From the NCBI RefSeq assembly GCF_017310545.1, contig NZ_CP066203.1, positions 1,612,001-1,676,000 of the forward strand: DNA of 64,000 nt. The letters are read 5' to 3'. The position numbers and the translations under genes were made by a program. This stretch comes from Methylacidimicrobium sp. B4 (lineage in GTDB: Bacteria; Verrucomicrobiota; Verrucomicrobiia; Methylacidiphilales; Methylacidiphilaceae). The notes under the pieces were generated by a model. That model was not told the DNA's origin and did not search any database. It was given only the letters and a program-made list of their open reading frames with translations. The first letter of the stretch is position 1, and each line of letters opens with the position of its first letter. Below are positions 55,435 through 63,653 of this stretch, one piece after another.

Positions 55435-56325
55435 GGAGCTGTTCCAGAGCACTGTCGAGGCGCGGAAAGCAACGCAGCAATTCTCGGTAAGCGGAAGCTG
55501 CCAAAGCCGCTGGCCATCCTTGTGAACCGTTGGATCTGGCCGTGGATCGTTTCGATGGTGCCGCCAGTGATCCGACTCTGGAGAAAGGCGCCTGATTCCC
55601 CCGCAGGTATTCTTGTGATTGTCTTGGAGCATCTCCGGAAGGAGCCAAGCTCTCCGCCATCTCCCTACGGGAACCACCACCCGAGCTCTTGGGGATCCCC
55701 CTGGGAGAGCATTGCGTGCCGAGCCTCCCGCAACCCAATGGCTGCTTGGCAGCAAAGACCGGAGAGGCAAAGGGGACGGCGTATCCCTTGCCATTCCCCG
55801 CTTCGCGTGGTTTCGTTGACTTGGATCTCCCTGCGCATCGGATCGACCGCCCCTCCCGCCTCCACTCGCCGAGCCCGATGCTCCAGGCAGGCGGCCCGAG
55901 GAACCCAAGCGATTCACTCCGTCCGGCTCTGCTAGCAGGCTACGCGCCTCCACCGCTTCACTCCCGTGTCGTGCATACAGGGGAAGGTCTTGGGCAATCC
56001 GGATAGGGGAACCGATGACCTTGCTGAAAAGCCTACCGAGATCTTCAGAGCATTGTCCTCCGGGGGAAGGTCATTCCGGCTCCTCTTCGCTTCCTAACCC
56101 GGTGGCACGGCCGCCTCCAAACGCTTCTTGAGGTCTATCTCGCAAGCATCAAGCAAGCTGCCCGGTCCGGCCGTCGAGGCCGATCGGCGAAGTCGAAGTG
56201 CCCTGATGAGCTCCGGGCTCCTCTCTCCCCAAAAATCCTTCGAAGATAGATGGCAAGAACCCTGCCTCTTGCCGTCCCCTAACGGAAAATCCGCTCCCCT
56301 TACCGGCTCAATTCAGCGGGGAGCC
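55435..56325 (-). mobile_element. Degenerate, internally deleted ISL3-type element (copy 1)
   Basis: DNA here matches the complete ISL3 element at 58395-59806 over its 3' transposase part, its 5' part, the hairpin region and the right inverted repeat (…AATTCAGCGGGGAGCC, ending 56325). The left end is poorly preserved. The transposase frame is destroyed by frameshifts and lacks the segment equivalent to 58886-59342 of the intact element, with the joint at about 55860. The same deletion is present in copy 2. Confidence 0.8.
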
Positions 56326-57215
56326 CGTTTTCCCTTTTGCGGAGCCTTGTCTTCTGGATGCTGCGGTTCGTACATCCAGAAGTTGATCGGGTTCTTTGGG
56401 TCGCGAGTCCGAAGTCCTTGTGTGCTCTTCAAACTGACGCCCAATTTACTGCCCTTGCACAGCTCATCAAACTCCTTCAACACCTGGAACCGTGCCCTCT
56501 CGCTCTGCGACATGCTGACTTGCTCCTCGGCACTGTCAAATAACCGCGCCTGCGGTGATTGATTCGCGCGCCACTGTTCGTATTTCTCATATTTGTTACG
56601 AGAGAACACGGCCAAACCCGCGAACAGGTCGGCAAGCTGAAGGACCGGATTAGCTTCCGAATGCACCGACTGTATGACTTCAATGCCAAAATCGCGGCGC
56701 AATCTGATGGGGAACGGCCCGCCAGCAAAAAGCGAATCATCTATCTTAACCCGGGTGCTTTGCGCCGCAAGACAGTCTTGCAGCGTTCCCCAGTCTAGCT
56801 CGGTGTGCTCGTCGGGATGCAGTCTCCAGACTGCATCATTCGGCCATCGCTTTCTCAAGACGTTGCAGAAAAGGTGGTAATACATCCGCTCAAGATTGGC
56901 GATGTCGTCTCGCCTCAGTATAGTATGCCGGCTGTCTTCGGTATCCCAAACAAGCACATCAATGCGAAGGTGATGAGCGGACGCTTCTTTGACGGCGAAT
57001 GCACAGAGCCTATTGGCAGCGAAGCGCTCCTTCGCTCCTGCTAACTTATTCCACTTGAACTCAGTAAGCTGCGACTTTTCAAGCAGCTCCCGAAGCTCGG
57101 TGTCGAGCGCATCGACAAAACAGGCGGACGTGCTTATCAGGCCAAGGCTGCGAAAGCGACCAGTTTTCCAATTGGATTCGTCGGCGAAGCCAATGTGGGT
57201 GATCCTACTGCTCAT
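56313..57215 (-). CDS. DUF3800 domain protein, 3' end replaced by an IS terminus
   Basis: The 300-residue protein starts HIGFADESNWKTGRF, the first strand and Asp of the RNase H-like DUF3800 family. FKWNKLAGAKE, a DIANLERMYYHLF helix and SEANPVLQLADLFAGLAVF, the usual C-terminal Asp motif, follow. These proteins are common in defence islands and phage-linked loci; their biochemical role is not established. The final residues (GKRAPR) and the stop codon are read from the right end of the degenerate IS copy, so the natural C-terminus has been lost or altered. ATG 57215 overlaps the upstream small frame by 4 bases. Confidence 0.8.
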   Translation of the reverse strand: MSSRITHIGFADESNWKTGRFRSLGLISTSACFVDALDTELRELLEKSQLTEFKWNKLAGAKERFAANRLCAFAVKEASAHHLRIDVLVWDTEDSRHTILRRDDIANLERMYYHLFCNVLRKRWPNDAVWRLHPDEHTELDWGTLQDCLAAQSTRVKIDDSLFAGGPFPIRLRRDFGIEVIQSVHSEANPVLQLADLFAGLAVFSRNKYEKYEQWRANQSPQARLFDSAEEQVSMSQSERARFQVLKEFDELCKGSKLGVSLKSTQGLRTRDPKNPINFWMYEPQHPEDKAPQKGKRAPR

Positions 57216-57397
57216 AGCGCACGTTCCCTCAGAAATCCCTCTGCATCCTTCACCCGCAGTTCGTCGGAAATAAGCTTGGGCAGCAGCTCATCGCGCAGGG
57301 TGGCGAGGGCGCGGGATTGATGAATATCAGCAACAATGGCCTGAAGCATCGGATGTGCAAAGTTGTCGGATTCCGTCGCAACGTCATCGGATAGCAT
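57212..57397 (-). pseudogene. Remnant of a type I restriction specificity subunit (HsdS tail)
   Basis: The 61-residue frame contains SRALATLRDELLPKLISDEL and then RVKDAEGF, matching the conserved C-terminal tail of HsdS proteins (…LRDTLLPKLLSGELRV). An in-frame TAA lies directly before its ATG, and the next 110 bases upstream lead into an IS copy, so the DNA-recognition domains are gone. Overlap with DUF3800 (ATGA) indicates they were once one operon. A stand-alone small protein is possible but less likely. Confidence 0.65.
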
Positions 57398-57509
57398 GGG
57401 CAGAGTTTAGCGGGACATTTCCGGCCAGCTGATCTTAAGCATCATCGTTCCCGTCGAGCCAAGGGCTGCGAAGGCAACGAATTCAATGCTGGAAACCACG
57501 AGTAAAAGA

Positions 57510-58394
57510 ATCTCTCCGCTGTTTCAAGTGCGTAGAGCGGGAAGATCGAGCCGCAACTTTCCGGCTTTGAGGAAGGCGGCCATTCTCCGGTAGCGGAAGC
57601 TGCGAAAGCCTCTGGCCATCCTCTTGGCTAGCTGGATAAGCCCGTGGATCGCTTCGATGGTTTCCTTGGTGATCCGGCTCTGGAGAAAGGCGATGATTCC
57701 CCTCAGATGCTCTTAGATGGTTTTGGAGAGCCTTCGGAAGGGGGCAAGCCGACGGCGATCCTCCCACTGGAACCGCCGGCGGAGCTCTTGGGGATCCTCC
57801 TGGGAGAGGATCTCTGGGAGGGCCTCCCGTAACCCAATGGCTGCTTGGCAGCGAAGACCGGAGACGCAAAGGGAACGGCGTATGCCTTTCCGATCCCCGC
57901 TTCGCGTGGTTTCGTTGGCTTGGATCTCCTTGCGCATCAGATCGACCGCCTCTCCGGCCTCCACTCGCCGAACGCCATGCGCCGGCCAAGCTACCCGAGC
58001 AACCCGAGTGATTTGCTCCGCCCGGTACTGCTAGCAGGCTACGCGCCTCCACAGCTTCTCCCCCGCGTCGTGTATGGGGAAGGTCTTTGACATTCCGGAC
58101 AGGGGAACTAATGGCCTTGTTCAAAACGCTAGCCAGGCCTGAAGAGCATGCTCGTTCGCGGAAAGTTCACTCGGCCTCACTTTTCACTCCGAACCCAATG
58201 GCAGCACCGCGGCGAAAAGCTAGTTTTCGTTCATCCCGCAAGCAATAACCAGGTAGCCCGGCCGGGCAATCCGCCGTCGAGGACGATCGACGAAGTCGGA
58301 GTGTCCTTGATGGCGTCCGGCCCTCTCTCTTCCCAGAAATCCGTCAAAGACGGATGGCAAGAACCCCCCTTCTTGCCATCCCTTAACGGAAAAT
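57510..58394 (-). mobile_element. Internally deleted ISL3-type element (copy 2), left portion
   Basis: The left inverted repeat CTCTCCGCTGTTTCAAG starts near 57510. Transposase-derived sequence follows with the same internal deletion as copy 1 (joint at ~57959), then the hairpin region. It is interrupted at 58394 by the full-length IS and resumes at 59815, ending near 59849. Reading frames are broken. The short fused version appears non-autonomous. Confidence 0.85.
58387..58394. repeat. Target site duplication, left copy (CGGAAAAT)
   Basis: The 8-base sequence CGGAAAAT directly precedes the IS left end and is repeated exactly at 59807-59814 after the right end. Eight bases is the usual duplication length for the ISL3 family. 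Confidence 0.92.
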
Positions 58395-58408
58395 GCCTCT
58401 TCGCTGTT

Positions 58409-59617
58409 TCAAGTGGGTAGAGCGGGAAGATCGAGCCGCAGCTTTCCGGCTTTGAGGAACGCGGCAATTCTTAGGTAGCGGAAGCTCCGAAAGCCTCTGG
58501 CCATCCTTTTGGCCAGCTGGATCAGCCCGTTGATCGCTTCGATGGTTCCGTTGGTGATCCGGCTCTGGAGAAAGGCGATGATTCCCCCCAGATGCTCTTT
58601 GATGGTTTTGGAGAGTCTTCGGAAGGGGGCAAGCCGACTGCGATCAGCCCACCGGAACCACCAGCGGAGCTCTTGGGGATCCTCCTGGGAGAGGATCTCT
58701 TGGAGAGCCTCCCGCAACCCAATGGCTCTTCCCAATCGAGGATAGGCGGCGCAAAGGAAACTCCGCAGACCCTTCTGCTCCTCGCTTCGCGTCCATTCGT
58801 TACCTCGGAGCGCCCAGAGGCTTCCTTTCGGCAGCAACCCTTGACGCCCGAACTCCTTGCGCACCTGGTCGACCGCCTCTCCCGCCATCTGCATGACATG
58901 GAAATGATCGAAAATCCTCTCCGCCTTCGGAAAAAACTCCCGGGCTCCAGAGATGTAGGAGGGGCTCATATCCATGCAGATCGCTTCGATCTGCCCCGGA
59001 TCGGCATTATGTTCCTTCATCTCCTTGGCGAAGGCCTCCAGAGCCTCCTTTCCTCTCCCCTCGGCCAGGAAGAGCAGCTTCCGGCTCTCCGCATCGGTAA
59101 CGACCGTCACGTAACGGTGGCCCCGCTTGCTACTGGTCTCATCCACCAGGATCTTCTTGACCTCGCTCCAGTCCTCGCGTCGGTAGGCCTTTTCCACGTA
59201 GTGCCCCAAGACCCGCCAGAGCCGGGTATCTTGCTCCTTGAGCATCTCCGCCATCGCGGAAACCGACATCTCCCGGGAAAGCATCAAAATGACCGCCTCC
59301 ATCATGAGAGTAAACCCGCTCCCCGCCCTGGCCCAAGGAACCTCCACCAGCCGAACTCCATGCTCCGGACAGTCGATCCGAGGAACCCGAGCGATCAACT
59401 CGGTCCGGTACTGCCAGAAGTTCATGTGCCTCCACCGCTTCTCCACCGTATCGTGTACGGGGGAAGCTCTTCGACATTCCGGACAGGGAAACCGATGACC
59501 TTGCTGAAAATCGAGCCAGATCTTCAGAGTGTGCTCCTTCGCGGAGAGCTCACTCCGGCTCACCTTCCATTCCGAACCCAGTTGCAGCGCCGCAGCAAAA
59601 AGCTTGTTCGCATCCAT
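58409..59617 (-). CDS. tnp: ISL3-family transposase
   Basis: This 402-residue DDE transposase has an N-terminal zinc-binding and HTH region (FPCPECRRASPVHDT, IDCPEHG). The catalytic domain has ILVDETSSKRGHRYVTVVTD (first Asp), ICMDMSPSYISGA (second Asp), FDHFHVMQMAGEAVDQVRKE, and NGTIEAINGLIQLAKRMARG (Glu). All three catalytic positions are present and the frame is intact. The stop codon lies within the left inverted repeat. Confidence 0.95.
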   Translation of the reverse strand: MDANKLFAAALQLGSEWKVSRSELSAKEHTLKIWLDFQQGHRFPCPECRRASPVHDTVEKRWRHMNFWQYRTELIARVPRIDCPEHGVRLVEVPWARAGSGFTLMMEAVILMLSREMSVSAMAEMLKEQDTRLWRVLGHYVEKAYRREDWSEVKKILVDETSSKRGHRYVTVVTDAESRKLLFLAEGRGKEALEAFAKEMKEHNADPGQIEAICMDMSPSYISGAREFFPKAERIFDHFHVMQMAGEAVDQVRKEFGRQGLLPKGSLWALRGNEWTRSEEQKGLRSFLCAAYPRLGRAIGLREALQEILSQEDPQELRWWFRWADRSRLAPFRRLSKTIKEHLGGIIAFLQSRITNGTIEAINGLIQLAKRMARGFRSFRYLRIAAFLKAGKLRLDLPALPT

Positions 59618-59655
59618 CCCGCAAGCATCAACCAGGCAGCCCGGTCTGGCAATCC

Positions 59656-59756
59656 GCCGTCAAGGAGGATCGACGAAGTCGAAGTGTCCTTGACGGCTTC
59701 CTCTCTCCCCAAAAATCCGTCGAAGACGGATGGCAAGAACCCCGCTTCTTGCCATC
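59656..59756. repeat. Three consecutive hairpins in the IS leader
   Basis: Stem 1 pairs GCCGTCAAGGA (59656-59666) with TCCTTGACGGC (59687-59697). Stem 2 is ATCCGTC-GAA-GACGGAT (59715-59731). Stem 3 pairs GATGGCAAGAA (59729-59739) with TTCTTGCCATC (59746-59756). They lie between the right end and the transposase start, and are kept in the degenerate copies. They may block read-through transcription into the transposase. Confidence 0.75.
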
Positions 59757-59806
59757 CCTTAACCGAAATCCGCTCCCCCCTTACCCACTCAATTCAGCGA
59801 GGAGCC

Positions 59807-59849
59807 CGGAAAATCCGCTCAGCTTACGCACACAATTCAGCGGGGAGCC
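59807..59849 (-). mobile_element. Second target duplication and severed right end of copy 2
   Basis: CGGAAAAT (59807-59814) is the second copy of the duplication. The 35 bases that follow end in CAATTCAGCGGGGAGCC, the right inverted repeat that copy 2 lacks at 58394. Joining 58394 to 59815 recreates the same order as at the right end of copy 1 (about 56285-56325). Confidence 0.88.
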
Positions 59850-59936
59850 CGAAAATGTGTCCACGCTTGTGCCAGTCGAGGTCGAGACTCCCTCAAGGCG
59901 CGACGAAGTTTCGTCATTGTCCAACAAGCTGGGCTT

Positions 59937-60914
59937 TCAACCGTCGAGTCCCCGATGCTTCCGCACGTTCTGGCACTTCCAGGCAAGCATCGGCATGGCG
60001 CCGATGCGAGCCCGGATCTCGGGTTCAAGATCCAGTAGATCGGTATTGACCTCCCCACGGTCGAGTACGCAGTCGAGGAACTCCCGCTCGGCCGGCGTCA
60101 AGTCGAGAAGGAAGGCAAATTTCTTTCGGCAGAGCGCGACGCTTTCCTCAACCCAACTGTCAATCGCACGCCGGTTGGCAAAATAGCCGCGCGGCAGACA
60201 AATCGTAAGCTTTTGCCGAAACTCGCGCGGATCACCTTTGATGGAATCGATGGACACTGTTCGCCAGTCTCGGCGCCCGCAGGCGCCAAAAGCGAGCATG
60301 GCGGCCTTGATCTTCTTCCAGTCGAGGCCATCGAGCGACAGGATGCGGCGTGCGTCAAAAAGATCGCGTGCTGCGTGCCGGTCGAAGAGTGCAACAAGCT
60401 TGCCGGCGACGATCTCATGGAGGTCGAGGATCAGCACCCGTTCTGCTCGCATGTCGCCAAGAGCGGTGGAGGGCATGCGAGTGGCCCCAAAGAGCGGCTG
60501 GCGCGCCATGTAGTTCACATCGAGCTCGAGCGCGGCATTACCGCCCAAAGCGGACGCAAAGCGCAGAAGCCACTTGCCGCCTGCATGTTCGTCAGGCTGG
60601 CGCCGAACGAAATAGCCTTGCGAGGCGAGGAGGCGGTTCAGAGCAGCTTCGACCTCTGGCCGCTCAGCTTCCATCGCCGACCGCTCAAGTGCGCCAACAT
60701 AGTTGAGGTCGATATCAACCGAGAGTCGGTCGAGGCTGAGATGAAAGAGATTGAGCGCCGTGCCGCCCTTGAGAGCGAACCGTTCACTCAAGATGGCGTC
60801 GCTCGCTACCTCCCGCAGGAGATCAAGGAGCCGGAATACCTTTTCGAGCGTCCCGGCCTGATGGCCCGTATCCTCAGCAATCCGCTGAAGCATTTGAACC
60901 GAAGGCGCTGCCAT
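59937..60914 (-). CDS. abiEii: AbiEii-type nucleotidyltransferase toxin
   Basis: This is the toxin of a type IV abortive-infection/toxin-antitoxin pair of the DUF1814 nucleotidyltransferase family. ATG 60914 (MAAPSVQMLQRIA) gives 325 residues. FALKGGTALNLFHLSLDRLS followed by VDIDLNY contains the GGT...DxD nucleotidyltransferase motif. ELDVNYMARQPLF and LDLHEIVAGKLVALFDRHAARDLFDA are conserved downstream motifs. It shares one base with the AbiEi stop (TGATG), so it is translated after the antitoxin. Confidence 0.92.
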   Translation of the reverse strand: MAAPSVQMLQRIAEDTGHQAGTLEKVFRLLDLLREVASDAILSERFALKGGTALNLFHLSLDRLSVDIDLNYVGALERSAMEAERPEVEAALNRLLASQGYFVRRQPDEHAGGKWLLRFASALGGNAALELDVNYMARQPLFGATRMPSTALGDMRAERVLILDLHEIVAGKLVALFDRHAARDLFDARRILSLDGLDWKKIKAAMLAFGACGRRDWRTVSIDSIKGDPREFRQKLTICLPRGYFANRRAIDSWVEESVALCRKKFAFLLDLTPAEREFLDCVLDRGEVNTDLLDLEPEIRARIGAMPMLAWKCQNVRKHRGLDG

Positions 60915-61723
60915 CACAACCCCTCGAACGGGCGTTCCACGACGTCGAGGGGTAGGATGACGTTCCAGCCCTTGGCCGTCCTCCCCTCTCCTGGCTTGGC
61001 GCCCAAGGTATACCGAGCCTGACGCGGCGCCATCGCGTGTAACGCGTTGAGCGCCGTCTCGGGCACGCCGAGCCGGCTCTGGTGACGCTCCAGCCAATAG
61101 CCGAGCGCCCCGGCTGCCGCAGCGTTACCGATTGTGCGCATGTAGCGGACGAGCGCTGCAGCATCAATCCGTGCGACGAGGTCGAGAGAGTTGAACAGCT
61201 CCTCCCTCCCGCCGGCGAGTTCGTAGCGGTCGAAGAGATCCGCGATCGTGCGCTCGACCGTCGTGACGCGAACATCGAGCCCCATCCGGTCAACCACCAT
61301 CACGCCGTCCTGCAATTCTCCGTCTTGTCGGGTAAAGCCGCGCCGCGGCCGGATGAAGCGGCACGAGAAGCCGGCGGCTTCAAGCACGCCTGGCTCCCCG
61401 GGCGCGATCACCTGGACCTCATACCCCTCCGTGTAGGCAAAGCCATGCAGCTCTAGCGCTGAGTGATAGGCGATGACACCCCCTCGGCGCAGTCGGGAGG
61501 CTGCCAAGAACCGATCGACTGACCACTTTCGGGCATCGGCGTGTCTGGGAACAGATGCGAAGACGCCACGCGCGAGCCGCTTGATGTTGCCGGCTTGAAG
61601 GTGCTGGGCAAGCATCGCGGTGACGACCTTGTCACTCGGATCCCGGCCTACCGCAGTCGCATACTCCGCGCGGTCGAAGACCGGATGTGCGCTAAAGAAG
61701 GGGGCGGAGACGAGCCGGGGCAT
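60914..61723 (-). CDS. abiEi: AbiEi-type antitoxin / transcriptional repressor
   Basis: This 269-residue protein has a winged-helix N-terminus (residues ~15-60, VTAMLAQHLQAGNIKRLARGVFASVP). The AbiEi body follows: ASRLRRGGVIAYHSALELHGF, the PRRGFTRQDGELQDGVMVVDRMGLDVRVTTVERTIADLFDRYE segment, and a C-terminal helical part. In this family the antitoxin neutralises AbiEii and represses its own promoter through inverted repeats, and such a repeat is visible upstream. Confidence 0.9.
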   Translation of the reverse strand: MPRLVSAPFFSAHPVFDRAEYATAVGRDPSDKVVTAMLAQHLQAGNIKRLARGVFASVPRHADARKWSVDRFLAASRLRRGGVIAYHSALELHGFAYTEGYEVQVIAPGEPGVLEAAGFSCRFIRPRRGFTRQDGELQDGVMVVDRMGLDVRVTTVERTIADLFDRYELAGGREELFNSLDLVARIDAAALVRYMRTIGNAAAAGALGYWLERHQSRLGVPETALNALHAMAPRQARYTLGAKPGEGRTAKGWNVILPLDVVERPFEGL

Positions 61724-61738
61724 GGCACGAGTTAATTT

Positions 61739-61744
61739 ATTCTA
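61739..61744 (-). promoter_or_regulatory. Putative -10 box of the abiE operon
   Basis: TAGAAT on the minus strand ends about 15 bases before the abiEi ATG in an AT-rich stretch. A matching -35 would fall inside the operator. The leader would be about 9 bases with no Shine-Dalgarno. Confidence 0.45.
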
Positions 61745-61745
61745 A

Positions 61746-61782
61746 ACGGACATAGCCATGTGGGAAATATGGTTGTATCCGT
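61746..61782. promoter_or_regulatory. Inverted-repeat operator upstream of abiEi
   Basis: Arms ACGGACATAGCCAT (61746-61759) and ATGGTTGTATCCGT (61769-61782) are complementary at 11 of 14 positions around a 9-base spacer. They overlap the expected -35 region, suiting AbiEi autorepression. Confidence 0.65.
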
Positions 61783-61834
61783 CAACGCAAGAGTCGAGCT
61801 TCGCAAGGCAACACTTTTCACGAACTGAAATTAA

Positions 61835-61851
61835 CCATATATAGTATATGG
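61835..61851. repeat. AT-rich 17-base palindrome
   Basis: CCATATA-TAG-TATATGG lies between the abiE promoter region and the IS fragment. It could be part of a promoter, a bidirectional terminator or a past target site. Confidence 0.4.
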
Positions 61852-61880
61852 CTTTGTACAATAATGCAAAAGATAGAGCG

Positions 61881-62029
61881 GCCTCTTCGCTCTTTCAAGT
61901 GGGTAGAGCGGGAAGATCGAGCCACCGCGCTCCCGCTTTGAGGAACGCGGCAATTCTCAGGCGCCGGAAGCTGCGAAAGCCTCTGGCCATCCTTTTGGCA
62001 AGCTGGATCCGCCCGTGGATCGCTTCGAG
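61881..62029 (-). mobile_element. ISL3 left-end fragment abutting guaA
   Basis: GCCTCTTCGCTCTTTCAAG starts a 149-base match to the left end of the complete IS, covering the last ~45 transposase codons. The match stops abruptly 3 bases before the guaA stop codon. The rest of the element is missing, pointing to a deletion or recombination that joined the island to the guaB3-guaA operon. Confidence 0.85.
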
Positions 62030-62032
62030 GGC

Positions 62033-63649
62033 TCACTCCCACTCGATCGTTGCGGGGGGCTTGGAGGAGATGTCGTAGACGACCCGGTTGATCCCACGGA
62101 CTTCCTGGATGATCCGGTTGGAGATCCGGGAGAGCACCTCGGAAGGGAGCCGGGCCCAGTCGGCGGTCATGCCGTCGACGCTCTGCACCGCGCGGACGGC
62201 GGCGGTGAGCTCGTAGGTCCGAGCATCCCCCATGACGCCCACGCTGCGGGCCGGGAGAAGGACGGCGAAGGCCTGCCAGACCTCCTCGTAGAGGCCGGCT
62301 CGCCGGATCTCCTCGATGACGATTGCATCGGCGGAGCGGAGCAGGGCGAGGTTCTCCGGGGTGATCGGGGCCAGGCAGCGGACGGCCAGGCCGGGGCCGG
62401 GAAAGGGGTGGCGGTAGAGGATCTCCCGGGGGAGGTCCAAAAGCGCGCCGAGCTCCCGGACCTCATCCTTGAAGAGGAGGCGCAAGGGCTCGACCAGGCG
62501 CATCTTCATCCGCTTGGGCAGCCCGCCGACGTTATGGTGGCTCTTGATCACGGCGGGCCTGCCGTGGCCCGCGGCAGCGCTTTCGATGCAGTCGGGATAG
62601 AGGGTGCCCTGGGCGAGGTAGCGGACCGGCCCGAGTTTTTGGGCGGCTTCCTCGAAGACCTGGATAAACTCTCTCCCGATGATCTTCCGCTTCCGCTCGG
62701 GATCGGCGACTCCCCGGAGCTTGGCAAGAAAGCGCGGAGCCGCATCAATGACATGGAGGGCAAAGCCCATCTCCTCGCCGAAGAGGTGGCGCACGGTCTC
62801 GGCCTCGCCCTGGCGCAAGAGCCCGTTATCGACGAAGAGACAGTGGAGCCGGTCTCCGATCGCCCGATGGAGCAGGGCTGCGGTGACGCTCGAGTCGACT
62901 CCCCCGCTCAAGCCGAGGATCACCTGCTCGCTCCCCACCTGCGCCCGGATTTCGGCACAGCTTCGTTCCAGGAACGACGAGAGCTTCCAGGTGGCCGGAG
63001 CATGGCAGACCCGGAAGAGAAAGTTGGCGAGAATCTCCTTCCCCAGATCGGTGTGGGTCACCTCCGGGTGGAACTGGAGCCCGTAGAGCCGCCGCTTCGG
63101 GTCGGCGATCGCCGCGTGGGGCTCCTCCTGAGTCCGCGCGAGCACGCGGAACCCCTCGGGCAGCCGAGAAACTCGGTCTCCGTGGCTGTTCCAGACCGTC
63201 GAATGGTTGGGAAGCTCGGCGGAGAGGGGGGAAGCCTCCTGCCATTCGAGGATCGCCCGCCCGTACTCGCCGGACTTGGCCCGTTCGACTTCTCCGCCCA
63301 GGAGCTGCGCCATGGCTTGGAGCCCGTAGCAGATGCCGAGCACCGGAACCCCCAGGGTGAAGATCGCCGGATCGGGCAGGGGCGCTCCTTCCTGGGCGAC
63401 GCTCGAAGGTCCCCCGGAGAGGACGAGCCCCCGCACATGGGCACGAGCCAGCTCGCTGGCAGGGCTCTCCGGGGAGACGATCTCCGAGAAGACCCCGAGC
63501 TCCCGGATGCGGCGGGCGATGAGCTGAGTGTACTGCGAGCCAAAGTCGAGGACGACGATCCGGCTTTCGGCCTCGCCATCGTCCGTCTTCCGCACGCTCG
63601 GCTCTGCTTCTTCGCGCGTTCTTTCCCGATCGCTGGGCGGATGCGCCAT
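62033..63649 (-). CDS. guaA: GMP synthase (glutamine-hydrolysing)
   Basis: GuaA aminates XMP to GMP. The 538-residue protein has an N-terminal class I glutamine amidotransferase: [28 protein letters not shown] with the nucleophile Cys, and [11 protein letters not shown] with the catalytic His. The ATP-pyrophosphatase domain ([21 protein letters not shown]) and the dimerisation domain ending PPATIEWE follow. The C-terminus is canonical, so the adjacent IS fragment did not damage it. It follows the guaB3-type gene by 4 bases. Confidence 0.96.
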   Translation of the reverse strand: MAHPPSDRERTREEAEPSVRKTDDGEAESRIVVLDFGSQYTQLIARRIRELGVFSEIVSPESPASELARAHVRGLVLSGGPSSVAQEGAPLPDPAIFTLGVPVLGICYGLQAMAQLLGGEVERAKSGEYGRAILEWQEASPLSAELPNHSTVWNSHGDRVSRLPEGFRVLARTQEEPHAAIADPKRRLYGLQFHPEVTHTDLGKEILANFLFRVCHAPATWKLSSFLERSCAEIRAQVGSEQVILGLSGGVDSSVTAALLHRAIGDRLHCLFVDNGLLRQGEAETVRHLFGEEMGFALHVIDAAPRFLAKLRGVADPERKRKIIGREFIQVFEEAAQKLGPVRYLAQGTLYPDCIESAAAGHGRPAVIKSHHNVGGLPKRMKMRLVEPLRLLFKDEVRELGALLDLPREILYRHPFPGPGLAVRCLAPITPENLALLRSADAIVIEEIRRAGLYEEVWQAFAVLLPARSVGVMGDARTYELTAAVRAVQSVDGMTADWARLPSEVLSRISNRIIQEVRGINRVVYDISSKPPATIEWE

Positions 63650-63653
63650 TACC

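Larger units (their letters stand above)
58395..59806 (-). mobile_element. Complete ISL3-family insertion sequence
   Basis: The element is 1,412 bp. The left end reads GCCTCTTCGCTGTTTCAAG and then TGGGTA. The right end, on the opposite strand, reads GGCTCCTCGCTGAATTGAG and then TGGGTA, giving imperfect inverted repeats of about 27 bases. It is flanked by identical 8-base CGGAAAAT duplications and encodes one intact transposase. Three strong hairpins lie between the right end and the transposase start. Exact duplications and an intact gene indicate recent insertion. Confidence 0.93.

Noticed and set aside
57502-59857. Target duplication for IS copy 2
   Set aside because: The 8 bases outside its two ends (GTAAAAGA and CGAAAATG) do not match, so no duplication can be claimed.
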